A DNA stretch of 64,000 bases from Chitinophagales bacterium (lineage in GTDB: Bacteria > Bacteroidota > Bacteroidia > Chitinophagales > UBA8649), in assembly GCA_020635995.1 (NCBI GenBank), contig JACJYS010000006.1, positions 1-64,000 on the forward strand, in the 5' to 3' direction. The position numbers were made by a program, and so were the translations under genes. The notes under the pieces are model-generated. The model ran no database searches. It had not been told where the DNA came from and saw only the letters and a program-made list of their open reading frames with translations. Position 1 is the first letter of the stretch, and each line of letters opens with the position of its first letter. Below, piece after piece: positions 1 through 8,524 of this stretch.

Positions 1-127
1 GTTGGTGCAATCTGCAATAAGCGGCATACTGTTTTAAACAGCCTATATATACGTCTATGGTACGCTTTGCATAATTGCGTTGCAGCATTTTTTGCTCTAC
101 AAACTGATATACCGTTACCACTTTCAT
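1..127 (-). CDS. Tyrosine recombinase/phage-type integrase, N-terminal fragment (cut by window edge)
   Basis: Reading leftwards from an ATG at 127, the frame is open to the window edge and gives 42 residues. They contain the stretch QRNYAKRTIDVYIGCLKQYA, which has the pattern of the SAM-like, core-DNA-binding N-terminal domain of phage/integron integrases: a basic residue, then RT..Y...L..Y. The catalytic R-H-R-Y domain would lie outside the window and cannot be checked. A member of this family would cut and rejoin DNA at specific sites as part of a mobile element, a chromosomal integron or a Xer-like system. The call rests on a short domain pattern only. Confidence 0.55.
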   Translation of the reverse strand, partial: MKVVTVYQFVEQKMLQRNYAKRTIDVYIGCLKQYAAYCRLHQ

Positions 128-290
128 AGTACGAAAGTAGCTTAAAAAAAAGTAATAATTTAAAAAAGATAAAACTTAATCGTATATTAACCGTTAGTAA
201 CGGATAATAAGTAAAGTATTAATAGTAAAGGAATATACGTGATAAATAAATGTAAAATTTGCAAAAAAGAATTAAAAAGAAGAAGAGATA

Positions 291-509
291 ATACCGATTA
301 GGAATATATAATAGTCCTATGTCGGCTACGCCTTATTGTACTAAATATATTATACACCATATAAATTAGCATATAGGATAATACCGCTTTGATAGCCGTT
401 TAGAACAATCATTGGTCTATTACGGATATCCATGCGGTATTGCTCTACCGAGATTTACCATTATAAAACACAAAAATAGATTAGACTATTTTGTGTTGAC
501 AATTGGTAT
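291..509 (+). repeat. MITE-like hairpin repeat, copy 1 (with nested insertion)
   Basis: This is one of three copies of a family (others at 40836-40965 and 56696-56823) that starts ATACCGATTA and ends CAATTGGTAT, so the ends are imperfect inverted repeats. Next to the ends, a segment AATAGTC(C/T)(T/A)AT pairs with ATTAGACTATT, so the transcript or single strand would fold into one long hairpin. TAA flanks both ends here. This copy is about 90 bp longer than the others because a second segment, itself bounded by AATACCGC and GCGGTATT, sits in the middle (about 350-450). No protein is encoded; an 86-codon open frame running through it is a by-product. Confidence 0.7.
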
Positions 510-790
510 AAATGTATTAATCTATTGGCATTTACGTAATTTGATGATTGGGATTACCGTATGCACGGCAATGACGTTTTGGAGGGAGTTCAATAAATCT
601 ACCACGTTTGTCATCCTGACGATAAGAAGCCTGCCTACGGCAGTCCGGCATCTTGTTTTTTTACTTGATTGAGATTGCCACAAAAATTACTCCTCCGTTA
701 TAATTTTCTCGCAAAGACGAATGGGAGTGGTAATGACGTTTACAAATTACACCAACCGTTAAAACTAACTTTATGTATTTCTAATTGGTA
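510..790. other. Intergenic region with repeat debris
   Basis: No gene was found between the repeat at 291-509 and the subtilase stop at 791. The stretch holds short inverted fragments of the kind scattered through the window: GCCTGCC..GGCAGTCCGGC around 630-655, CTCGCAAAGACGAA around 708-720 and a GTCATCC segment near 612. These look like worn palindromic intergenic repeats. The stretch 128-290 on the other side of the repeat is plain AT-rich DNA in which nothing was recognised. Confidence 0.5.
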
Positions 791-2581
791 CTACTCCACT
801 AACACCTTAAAAACTTTGCCTGATTGCTGCTCTTTTAAAATATAATAGCCTTTTTGCTCAAAGTAATATGGTGTGTTTTCTTTTGTTTGCAATGAAATGT
901 TATCAATAAACCGCCCTAAAACATCATAAATATCTATTTCTACGGCAAAGGTATTATCATTAATTATTAATACTTTTCCTTCATTAGGATTAGGATAAAT
1001 AGAAACTTTTGTTTCTTCACTTACAACTTGTTTTATAGGAACTGTAGATTCATACGTTTGAGCCAATTTAACCGCCTCAAAAGCATTAATTCTCCCGTAG
1101 CCCATTTCTTCATTCCAAGTGCCATACACATCTACAGAGTCATAATTATATGCTCCCACCCTTTCTGCCGTAATACGCAAAATATTTTTTACATCGCGAG
1201 CATGCAAGCTATCGTTTACACTCAAAATTAAAGCTCCTACTCCGGCAGCATTGGGGCAGGCAGCACTTGTGCCGTTAAAAGTGAAAGTGTAACTTCCCGA
1301 ATTATATCCATTACCGCCCGTCATATCTGTAGTGGCTATTTTTACTCCCGGAGCTACTACATCTAACATATCGCCATAACTGCTTCCCCAATTTTCAGAA
1401 GAACAATCCGTAGGATTTTTTCTTTCATCGCACATAGAACTGGCTCCTACGGCTATGGTTGTATATAAATCTGCCGGCCAAAGCACATCTGCATCATCTT
1501 CATTTCCGGAAGAGAAAAACATAGGCACACCAAAACCATTTCTTCCTTGATAATAAGCCGCTTCTATTTCGTCTGAAACCAATTGCGTATTAATATTTAA
1601 AAATGCTATGTGCAAAGGCAATAATCCGGCAGAAACACTCATAACATCTGCATTAGCATATCTCCACGCATAGGCAGAACCATTTAATAAAGCGTCTGTT
1701 GAAGTAGTTGGCTGCACTCCTATCCCACTACCATAATCTTTGTAGTAAAAAATTCGGATAGGTACAATTTGACAAAGATTAGCAATTCCCGCTATTCCTT
1801 TATTATTATCAGCTACTGCGGCTGCTATTCCGGCACAAGCTGTTCCGTGTCCATCACTGCTAAAATTTGGCGTAGGATAGCCTTCTGTATCAGATGTATC
1901 ATTTGCAAATCCATCATAACCTTGAAGTAAGTTTGGTTTTAAATCTTCATGTGTAGTATCTACTCCGCTATCTAAGATTGCTATTTTTATAGATACACTT
2001 CCTTGCGTTATTGTCCAGGCTGAATCTACACTCATATCTGCACCCGGTGTGCCACCTCCTTGGTTTGCTGTTCCATTATTTTCTATTGCCCACTGGTAGC
2101 TGTAATAAGTATCGCTACTGGTACTTTGCATTGTAAAAAATTGATTAGCCTGCACATAAGCACACCAATTTTGTGATTTAATTTCATTTATTTTGGCATT
2201 TAGTTCATCTATATTTTTAGCATCAGTTTCTATACTATATATATTAGGAATGAATGGATTGGCTTCCATTTTATACAATTTTGTAATATTTTCACTTAAA
2301 TTTCCATTTGTTTTAAGCAATATTTTATTGGTTTCAAAACACAAAACATTGTCCTTTACTCTAACATTAGCATAATAACAAAATGAAGATAAATTTACCT
2401 GAGTAGCATTTTTTATAAGTGCATATTCATTATGCTCTGTAAAAGTTAATATTTCCCCTCCATTTTCTTTAATACTTTTTACAAATTCTTGTTTATTTAC
2501 ATCACATAATTTAACAGCTACAATTTCTGCGTGAGAACAAAAAATAAAAAACGATAAAACAAAAGATAAAGCAGTTTTCAT
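791..2581 (-). CDS. Secreted subtilisin-like (S8) serine protease with T9SS C-terminal sorting domain
   Basis: The 596-residue protein begins with a signal peptide (about residues 1-18). The S8 catalytic domain spans about 190-510 with all catalytic residues visible: Asp204 in AILDSGVD, His245 in DGHGTACAG, oxyanion Asn360 in SSGNED and Ser439 in NGTSAACPNAAG. The region 20-150 probably acts as the propeptide. The last ~75 residues (from VSIYPNPNEGK, ~526) form a type A T9SS sorting domain, which in this phylum sends the protein across the outer membrane to the surface or medium. It is transcribed alone. Upstream, a TATCTTTA box at 2595-2602 (minus strand) resembles the Bacteroidota -7 element. 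The substrate is unknown; nutrient protein digestion is the usual inference. Confidence 0.93.
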   Translation of the reverse strand: MKTALSFVLSFFIFCSHAEIVAVKLCDVNKQEFVKSIKENGGEILTFTEHNEYALIKNATQVNLSSFCYYANVRVKDNVLCFETNKILLKTNGNLSENITKLYKMEANPFIPNIYSIETDAKNIDELNAKINEIKSQNWCAYVQANQFFTMQSTSSDTYYSYQWAIENNGTANQGGGTPGADMSVDSAWTITQGSVSIKIAILDSGVDTTHEDLKPNLLQGYDGFANDTSDTEGYPTPNFSSDGHGTACAGIAAAVADNNKGIAGIANLCQIVPIRIFYYKDYGSGIGVQPTTSTDALLNGSAYAWRYANADVMSVSAGLLPLHIAFLNINTQLVSDEIEAAYYQGRNGFGVPMFFSSGNEDDADVLWPADLYTTIAVGASSMCDERKNPTDCSSENWGSSYGDMLDVVAPGVKIATTDMTGGNGYNSGSYTFTFNGTSAACPNAAGVGALILSVNDSLHARDVKNILRITAERVGAYNYDSVDVYGTWNEEMGYGRINAFEAVKLAQTYESTVPIKQVVSEETKVSIYPNPNEGKVLIINDNTFAVEIDIYDVLGRFIDNISLQTKENTPYYFEQKGYYILKEQQSGKVFKVLVE

Positions 2582-2675
2582 ATAAAATTTTCACTAAAGA
2601 TAATGAAAGATGTTAAAAAATAGGCTGTAAATAAGAAAAAAACAATGTTTGCATTGAATATTAAATATTATTTTA

Positions 2676-2683
2676 TAATTTTG
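2676..2683 (+). promoter_or_regulatory. Bacteroidota-type -7 box (TAATTTTG) for the beta-helix/diheme cytochrome pair
   Basis: TAATTTTG matches TANNTTTG, with TTG at 2654-2656, 19 bp upstream, in the -33 position. The expected start of transcription near 2690 lies downstream of an in-frame ATG at 2685, so the true start codon is the ATG at 2703. Confidence 0.6.
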
Positions 2684-2702
2684 GATGCAAACGTCTTTTA
2701 AT

Positions 2703-3995
2703 ATGAAAACCAAACTTTTTTCCCCGTTAATTATTTTAACTATTTTCCTTTTTTCTTGCAACAATTCCGGCAAGGTAGAAGTGAAAGATACCTCTGAAAT
2801 GCATAAGGCTACACAAGAAGAAATAGACCAACTAATGGAAAATTTTATTCTTGCCGAAAGTGGAAGTACTATTCAAATACCGGAAGGATTTTATGAACTT
2901 AACAATCAGCTAATTTTAGATGATGTTAAAAATGTAATAGTACAAGGTGCAGGAATGGACAAAACCATTATTTCGTTTAAAACCCTAAAAACGGGTGGCG
3001 AAGGAATAAAAGTGGCAGGAAGTAATAATGTTACTTTGCAAGATTTTACCGTTTATGATGCTCCTGGCGATGGAATTAAAACACAGCACTGTGATACTAT
3101 GATTTTTAGAAGATTAAACACCACTTGGACAAATGGCGATAAATCTAAAAATGGAACTTATGCTCTTTATCCCGTACAATGCAAAAATGTAATAGTAGAT
3201 GAATGTATAGCTTCTCACTCAAGAGATGCGGGCATTTATGTAGGGCAAAGTGAAAATGTAATAGTTAAAAACAGTACTGCCTTTGGAAACGTAGCAGGTA
3301 TTGAAATAGAAAACTGCGATAATGCTGAAGTATATAATTGCAAAGCTTATGATAATGCAGGTGGAATATTAGTATTTAATTTACCGGGTTTAATGAAAGC
3401 TGATGCTTCAAACACCAGAATTTTTGATAATGAAATAATTGAAAACAACCACATCAACTTTGCATTAGATGATTCAACAAATAGCGGAAATGCCGTAACA
3501 CAAATACCTCCTGGAAGTGGTGTAATTATTTTAGCAGGAAAAAATGTAGAAGTATTTAACAATAAAATATTAAGAAACAAAACTGTGGGAGTGGTAGTAG
3601 CCAGCTACCAAATAACACAATATCCTTTTGATACCAGCAATGGTTGGTCGCCATACTCTTATGATATTTATGTACATGATAATGAATATGAAAGACCTTC
3701 TGCTCTACCAGATTTAACTAAGGAATTAGGCAAACTTTTATCCATGAAAAATGCCTATGGAGCTATGAAAACCCAAGACATAGTATATGATGGAATATGG
3801 GACGATGCAAGGGGTAATGACATTACTAAAAACCCAATGAATATTTGCTTTAAAGAACCTCAAATTGATGATTTACATTTCTCTTACTATGAACTTTCAG
3901 AAAAAATAAGCGATATTAAATCATATAAAGACTACACCCCATTTGTTTGTGAACACGAAGTGCTTACAGACGTAACATCCCTAAAAGAACTATAA
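2703..3995 (+). CDS. Parallel beta-helix repeat lipoprotein (TIGR03805-like)
   Basis: This is a 430-residue protein counted from the ATG at 2703; an upstream in-frame ATG at 2685 is too close to the promoter. The N-terminus is a lipoprotein signal with lipobox LFSC (Cys19), so it is probably anchored in a membrane on the periplasmic or surface side. Most of the rest is right-handed parallel beta-helix: repeated short strands of the type NVIVQGAGMDKT, NVTLQDFTV, NVIVDECIAS, NVIVKNSTAFG, NAEVYNCKAYDN. The gene ends four bases before a diheme cytochrome c gene, the gene pair I recall as TIGR03805/TIGR03806 (SO2930 family). That conserved pairing suggests a shared task, perhaps binding or processing a polysaccharide or small substrate together with electron transfer, but the activity is unknown. 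Confidence 0.82.
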   Translation: MKTKLFSPLIILTIFLFSCNNSGKVEVKDTSEMHKATQEEIDQLMENFILAESGSTIQIPEGFYELNNQLILDDVKNVIVQGAGMDKTIISFKTLKTGGEGIKVAGSNNVTLQDFTVYDAPGDGIKTQHCDTMIFRRLNTTWTNGDKSKNGTYALYPVQCKNVIVDECIASHSRDAGIYVGQSENVIVKNSTAFGNVAGIEIENCDNAEVYNCKAYDNAGGILVFNLPGLMKADASNTRIFDNEIIENNHINFALDDSTNSGNAVTQIPPGSGVIILAGKNVEVFNNKILRNKTVGVVVASYQITQYPFDTSNGWSPYSYDIYVHDNEYERPSALPDLTKELGKLLSMKNAYGAMKTQDIVYDGIWDDARGNDITKNPMNICFKEPQIDDLHFSYYELSEKISDIKSYKDYTPFVCEHEVLTDVTSLKEL

Positions 3996-3999
3996 AAAA

Positions 4000-5106
4000 A
4001 TGAAAAATGAAATTAAATTTAGCCTTATTGCAATAGCAATAGCAGTTACTGTTATTTATTCCTGTAAAACAGAAACAAAAAAAACAGAGGAAGTAACCAT
4101 TGAACAAAAATTTCCTAAAGACATTAACTTTGATGAAGTGCCGTATAAGAATCTTTCTGACTACGGCTTTTTTATTGGTGCTCAAAATGAACTTAAACCT
4201 AATGAAGGAGTATTATTATATGAGCCTTCTTCTATGCTATTTACAGACTATGCTCATAAAAAAAGATTTGTATGGATGCCTAAAGGCAGTTCTGCCTCAA
4301 TATTAGATAATGAATGGCAACAAATAGAATACCCTGACCATAGTATATTGATAAAAAACTTTTACTACCCAAAAGATTATAAAAATCCTGACGGAGCAGC
4401 AAATATTGTAGAAACAAGACTACTTGTAAAAAAAGATGGAAAGTGGGATGCCTATCCTTATGTGTGGAATGAAGAGCAAACCGAAGCAGAATATAAAGTA
4501 ATAGGTGGTGTAATACCCACTACTTTTACTACAGATAATGGGGTAGAACACACTATAGATTATTTAGTTCCCAACAAACATCAATGCAAATCTTGCCACA
4601 ATCAAGATGAAAAATTTAAACCTTTAGGTCCTAAAGCAAGAAATATGAATTATGATCTTGATTATGGAAATGGTGAAGTAAAAAACCAACTGGCTAAATG
4701 GGCTGAAATGGGCTACTTAAATAATTTTACAGCACCTGAAAACTACCAGTCTGTTCCAAATTATGATGATAAAAGTGTAGATTTAAACCATAGAGCCATG
4801 GCATATTTAGATGCAAACTGTGGACATTGCCATAACCCTACAGGACCAGCCAGCACTTCCGGTTTATTTTTAACTTATGAACAAACAGACACAAACAAAT
4901 TAGGTTACTATAAAACGCCTGTTGCTGCCGGTTTAGGTGCAGGAAGTTTAACTTTTGATATACATCCCGGCAAAGCAGATTCTTCTATAATAGTATATAG
5001 AATGAACTCTACAAAACCCGGTGTTATGATGGCAGAATTAGGCAGAGTATCAATACACGAGGAAGGTATAGAACTAATAAGCGAGTGGATTAACAGCTTA
5101 AAGTAG
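4000..5106 (+). CDS. Diheme c-type cytochrome lipoprotein, SO2930/HNE_0200 family
   Basis: The protein has 368 residues with a lipoprotein signal (VIYSC, Cys22). Two CXXCH heme-binding motifs are present: CKSCH at 196-200 and CGHCH at 274-278, the second followed by NPTGPAS as in SO2930-family proteins. The ~170 residues before the first heme form a domain typical of this family and without assigned function. It would carry electrons in the periplasm or on the outer membrane. It follows the beta-helix gene after four bases and is surely cotranscribed with it. No terminal oxidase or other respiratory gene is near. Family membership is well supported; the partner and substrate are not known. 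Confidence 0.85.
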   Translation: MKNEIKFSLIAIAIAVTVIYSCKTETKKTEEVTIEQKFPKDINFDEVPYKNLSDYGFFIGAQNELKPNEGVLLYEPSSMLFTDYAHKKRFVWMPKGSSASILDNEWQQIEYPDHSILIKNFYYPKDYKNPDGAANIVETRLLVKKDGKWDAYPYVWNEEQTEAEYKVIGGVIPTTFTTDNGVEHTIDYLVPNKHQCKSCHNQDEKFKPLGPKARNMNYDLDYGNGEVKNQLAKWAEMGYLNNFTAPENYQSVPNYDDKSVDLNHRAMAYLDANCGHCHNPTGPASTSGLFLTYEQTDTNKLGYYKTPVAAGLGAGSLTFDIHPGKADSSIIVYRMNSTKPGVMMAELGRVSIHEEGIELISEWINSLK

Positions 5107-5208
5107 TTTTATACTTCTTAATATAATTATTTACCCTGTCAGGGTAAGGGTAAAATTACGTACTATTAACCCATACAGAGTGAGTAACTCTAATTTAAAG
5201 TTAGAATT

Positions 5209-5735
5209 ATGACTATCCGTAAAGATACCCATGAAATATTTTACATTAACTTTTCTTTAGAAGAAAAGTTACAAAAGAATCGCACTAAGTTTTCAGCGAC
5301 CCATTATAACCTCAACTCCTAAAAATTAAAAACTCATCACTCCGTTCTTCAAACAGTTTAATTTTTTACGGAGTTTTCGGTTAATGGGTGCCCCGCTTAC
5401 AAACTTAAGGTGCACTTTTTATCTGACCTTAATCAAAAATACGTTAAGAAATGATGTAAAACAGACATCCAAAATGAATGAAATTATAAAACAGTAAACA
5501 GACAAATTAGTATGCTCCTACAAGTAGAACCACTATGAGAAAACTAAAATTGAGCATACATTAATTTGTCCTCGTCTGTTTTACATCATTTTAGTGTTTT
5601 TGATTACAGTCTTGATTTTTTGTTACTTTTGTATCAAGACAAAAGTAAAAGACCACAAACTGTAATTCAAATTACTTAAACGTCCCAAGATGCTATCATA
5701 AAGCATAAATTATTGATATAATAACAGATAGTCAT
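5209..5735 (+). mobile_element. 527-bp palindrome-rich non-autonomous mobile element, copy A
   Basis: The element begins ATGACTATCCGT and ends with the inverse of ATGACTATCTGT (11 of 12 positions match). It is flanked on both sides by the direct repeat TTAGAATT (5201-5208 and 5736-5743). It encodes no protein. Inside are nested inverted repeats: CCCATTA 5300-5306 with TAATGGG 5382-5388, enclosing ACTCCGT 5339-5345 with ACGGAGT 5368-5374; an 18-bp perfect pair at 5449-5466 and 5574-5591, enclosing a further pair at 5501-5517 and 5552-5570; plus small hairpins AACTTTTCTT/AGAAAAGTT and TTACTTTTGT/ACAAAAGTAA. A copy in the other orientation lies at 42008-42541. The right direct repeat touches the stop codon of prfC. 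The rest of the 5107-5742 gap holds nothing else recognised. Confidence 0.75.
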
Positions 5736-5742
5736 TTAGAAT

Positions 5743-7350
5743 TTAATAAGTGTACTCGTTTGCTAAAGCATCAACTTTAAAATCGCTGGTGGTATAGAAA
5801 TTTATTTCGGGGAAATCTTCTCGGGCTACTTTAAGTATCCAAGCACTGTCTGCCAAGAAAACGTCATTTCCTTCTTTATCTTGAACTATATTGCTGTGTT
5901 TTCTGCGTTTAAATTCATTCATTTGAGCTTCATTGTTGCTTTTTATCCAGCAAGCTTTATAGTAGTTTAAAGGTCTAAACTCAGCTGACGCTCCATATTC
6001 ATTCAACAATCGGTATTGAATAACTTCAAATTGTAATTGCCCCACAGTTCCAATAATTTTTCTATTGCCTAAATTATGTATAAATAACTGTGCCACACCC
6101 TCATCACTTAACTGCTCCACACCTTTATCTAATTGCTTAGATTTCATAGGGTCTTTATTAATTACTTCTCTAAATAATTCTGGCGAAAAACTTGGTATTC
6201 CTTTATAGTACAGCTCCTCTCCTTCTGTTAGCGTATCGCCTATTTTAAAAGTACCTGTATCGTATAGTCCTATCACATCTCCCGGAAATGCTTCATCAAT
6301 TATGCTCTTTTTCTGAGCCATAAAACTTGTGGGATTATTAAATCTTACTTTTTTATTTTGTCGGGTGTGCTGGTAAAAAGTATTTCTTTCAAATTTACCG
6401 CTGCAAACTCTCAAAAAAGCAATTCTATCTCTGTGTTTTGGGTCTAAATTGGCATGTATTTTAAACACAAAGCCTGTAAATTTATCTTCCGTAGGCTCTA
6501 CTAAGCGTGCTTGTGTTTCCCTTGCTACAGGGTTTGGAGCAAAATCAATAAAAATATCCAGCATTTCTTTTACGCCAAAATTATTAACAGCACTCCCAAA
6601 AAATACAGGAGCTACTTTGCCTGCTAAATAAGGTTTTGGGTCAAATTTCCCATACACTCCATCTATTAATTCTACATCTTCTCTAAGTTGGTCGGCAAAG
6701 GTTTTTCCTACTTGTTTATCTAATTCGGGTGTGGCTAAATCTTTAAATTTTATTACATTATCTTGTGTTTGCCCCGCTTGAAATAAGTTTAATTCTTTTG
6801 CCGCTAAATTATAAACGCCTTTAAAAGCCGTTCCCATTCCAATAGGCCATGTTAATGGAATAGCATGAATGTTTAGTTTTTCGTCCAATTCACCAAGCAA
6901 ATCATAAGGATCACGACCGTCTCTATCTAATTTATTTATAAAAACTATAACGGGCGTATTTCTCATTCGGCAAACTTCCATTAATCTTTCTGTTTGCTCT
7001 TCCACACCTTTTACGCAGTCTATAACCAAAATAACACTATCTACGGCAGTTAAAGTTCTATAAGTGTCTTCAGCAAAATCTTTGTGTCCTGGAGTATCTA
7101 ATATATTAATAAGTTTATCGGCATATTCAAATGCCATAACGGACGTAGCCACAGAAATACCTCTTTGCTTTTCTATTTCCATAAAATCTGAGGTGGTAGA
7201 TTTTTTTATCTTATTAGATTTTACAGCTCCGGCAGTTTGTATAGCTCCACCAAACAACAACAGTTTTTCTGTAAGCGTTGTTTTTCCCGAATCGGGGTGA
7301 GCAATTACGGCAAAGGTTTTTCTTTTACTTATTTCTTCTTTTAAACTCAT
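5743..7350 (-). CDS. prfC: Peptide chain release factor 3 (RF3)
   Basis: The 535-residue protein has the expected length for RF3, the translational GTPase that removes RF1/RF2 from the ribosome after termination. The GTP-binding motifs are intact: HPDSGKT (18-24), switch/G2 around RGIS (63-66), DTPGH (85-89) and NKLDRD (139-144). The later part matches the RF3-specific beta-barrel and C-terminal regions (for example GAVNNFGVKEMLD-type and VGQLQFEVIQYRL segments). It lies downstream of mdh on the same strand, but the two are separated by a terminator hairpin, so it is probably transcribed on its own. Its stop codon coincides with the right-hand direct repeat of the mobile element, which therefore landed without harming the gene. 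Confidence 0.97.
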   Translation of the reverse strand: MSLKEEISKRKTFAVIAHPDSGKTTLTEKLLLFGGAIQTAGAVKSNKIKKSTTSDFMEIEKQRGISVATSVMAFEYADKLINILDTPGHKDFAEDTYRTLTAVDSVILVIDCVKGVEEQTERLMEVCRMRNTPVIVFINKLDRDGRDPYDLLGELDEKLNIHAIPLTWPIGMGTAFKGVYNLAAKELNLFQAGQTQDNVIKFKDLATPELDKQVGKTFADQLREDVELIDGVYGKFDPKPYLAGKVAPVFFGSAVNNFGVKEMLDIFIDFAPNPVARETQARLVEPTEDKFTGFVFKIHANLDPKHRDRIAFLRVCSGKFERNTFYQHTRQNKKVRFNNPTSFMAQKKSIIDEAFPGDVIGLYDTGTFKIGDTLTEGEELYYKGIPSFSPELFREVINKDPMKSKQLDKGVEQLSDEGVAQLFIHNLGNRKIIGTVGQLQFEVIQYRLLNEYGASAEFRPLNYYKACWIKSNNEAQMNEFKRRKHSNIVQDKEGNDVFLADSAWILKVAREDFPEINFYTTSDFKVDALANEYTY

Positions 7351-7408
7351 TTTTGGTCTTTAGTCTTTAGTTGTTGGTCGGTGGTTGTTGCTTATTTTGC
7401 TTAAAACA

Positions 7409-7442
7409 AAGTTCCGAACCATAAACACAGTTCGGAACTTTA
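7409..7442 (-). terminator. Hairpin terminator downstream of mdh
   Basis: A perfect 12-bp stem, AAAGTTCCGAAC with GTTCGGAACTTT, has a 10-base loop and is followed on the minus strand by TTTGTTTT. It lies 20 bases past the mdh stop and before prfC. Confidence 0.75.
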
Positions 7443-7462
7443 AAAATATTAATAATTTGGTA

Positions 7463-8386
7463 TTATCCTAACAATCCATTTACTCTTCTCACAGCTTCTG
7501 CACTTTCTGCCATTTTAGCTTTTTCGGCATCGTTAAGTTCTATTTCTACTATTTTTTCTACGCCATTTTTACCCAAAATAACAGGAACACCTATACAAAT
7601 ATCTTTCATTCCATATTCGCCATCTAACATAACAGAACAAGGCATTAATTTCTTTTGGTCGCATACTATAGCTTGTACTAACTCAGATACAGCTGCACCC
7701 GGAGCGTACCATGCACTTGTACCTAACATTTTGGTTAAAGTAGCACCACCTACTTTTGTAGCTTCCATTAATTCATCAATTCTTTCTTCGCTTAAAAATT
7801 TACTTATAGGCAATCCTCTGTATCTTGCTAATCTTGTTAAAGGAATCATTCCTGTGTCGCTATGTCCACCTAAAACCATTCCGTCCACATCACTTGTAGG
7901 GCATTCTAAAGCTTCAGCAATTCTGTATTGAAAACGTGCACTGTCTAAAGCACCACCCATTCCAATAATTCTATTTTTAGGTAATCCTGTACTTTTGTGT
8001 GCTAAATAAGTCATAGTATCCATAGGATTGCTTACTACTATAATAATAGCCTCCGGAGAATGTTTTAATATATTTTCAGTTACAGTTTTAACTATTCCTG
8101 CATTAATGCCAATTAATTCTTCTCTGCTCATACCCGGTTTTCTTGGTATTCCGCTTGTTATAACTACTACTTTACTTCCGGCAGTTTTGCTATAATCGTT
8201 TGTAGAACCCACTATTCTGGTATTAAACCTATTATAAACAGATGTTTGCATTAAATCCATAGCTTTACCTTCGGCAAAATCTTCTTTAATGTCTAAAAGC
8301 ACCACTTCCGATGCAAAATTTTTAATGGCAATATACTCGGCACAACTTGCACCTACGTTGCCTGCTCCTATTACAGATACTTTCAT
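7463..8386 (-). CDS. mdh: Malate dehydrogenase
   Basis: This 307-residue NAD-dependent dehydrogenase interconverts malate and oxaloacetate in the citric acid cycle and belongs to the LDH-like MDH group. It has the Rossmann motif GAGNVG (7-12). Arg82 in PRKPGMSR is the residue that separates malate from lactate dehydrogenases, with Arg88 next to it. Further catalytic-site residues are Asn120, Asp148 and Arg151 in DSARF, and His175 in GGHSD. Length and motifs are standard. It is monocistronic: its own promoter (TATCTTTG at 8425-8432) lies upstream and a terminator follows. Confidence 0.97.
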   Translation of the reverse strand: MKVSVIGAGNVGASCAEYIAIKNFASEVVLLDIKEDFAEGKAMDLMQTSVYNRFNTRIVGSTNDYSKTAGSKVVVITSGIPRKPGMSREELIGINAGIVKTVTENILKHSPEAIIIVVSNPMDTMTYLAHKSTGLPKNRIIGMGGALDSARFQYRIAEALECPTSDVDGMVLGGHSDTGMIPLTRLARYRGLPISKFLSEERIDELMEATKVGGATLTKMLGTSAWYAPGAAVSELVQAIVCDQKKLMPCSVMLDGEYGMKDICIGVPVILGKNGVEKIVEIELNDAEKAKMAESAEAVRRVNGLLG

Positions 8387-8424
8387 TTTATAGATATTTT
8401 ATTTTTAAATTTGAATAACAAGTG

Positions 8425-8432
8425 CAAAGATA
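8425..8432 (-). promoter_or_regulatory. -7 box TATCTTTG of mdh
   Basis: Read on the minus strand the sequence is TATCTTTGCAC, an exact TANNTTTG match 38 bases upstream of the mdh ATG. Confidence 0.6.
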
Positions 8433-8524
8433 CTTAATTTTACAATTAAGTTAAAGTTAGTTTATCGTTACAAAAAGTTAAGAGTAAATAATTACCTTAG
8501 CACACTTGAAATAAAAAAAGTTTG

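Noticed and set aside
412..672. 86-codon open frame on the plus strand
   Set aside because: It runs through the hairpin repeat and debris; its composition is not protein-like and no start signal was seen.
5209..5735. Retron, group II intron or riboswitch
   Set aside because: No reverse transcriptase lies near either copy, no intron domain V-like hairpin was recognised, and copies sit at unrelated genes with direct repeats, which fits a mobile element better.
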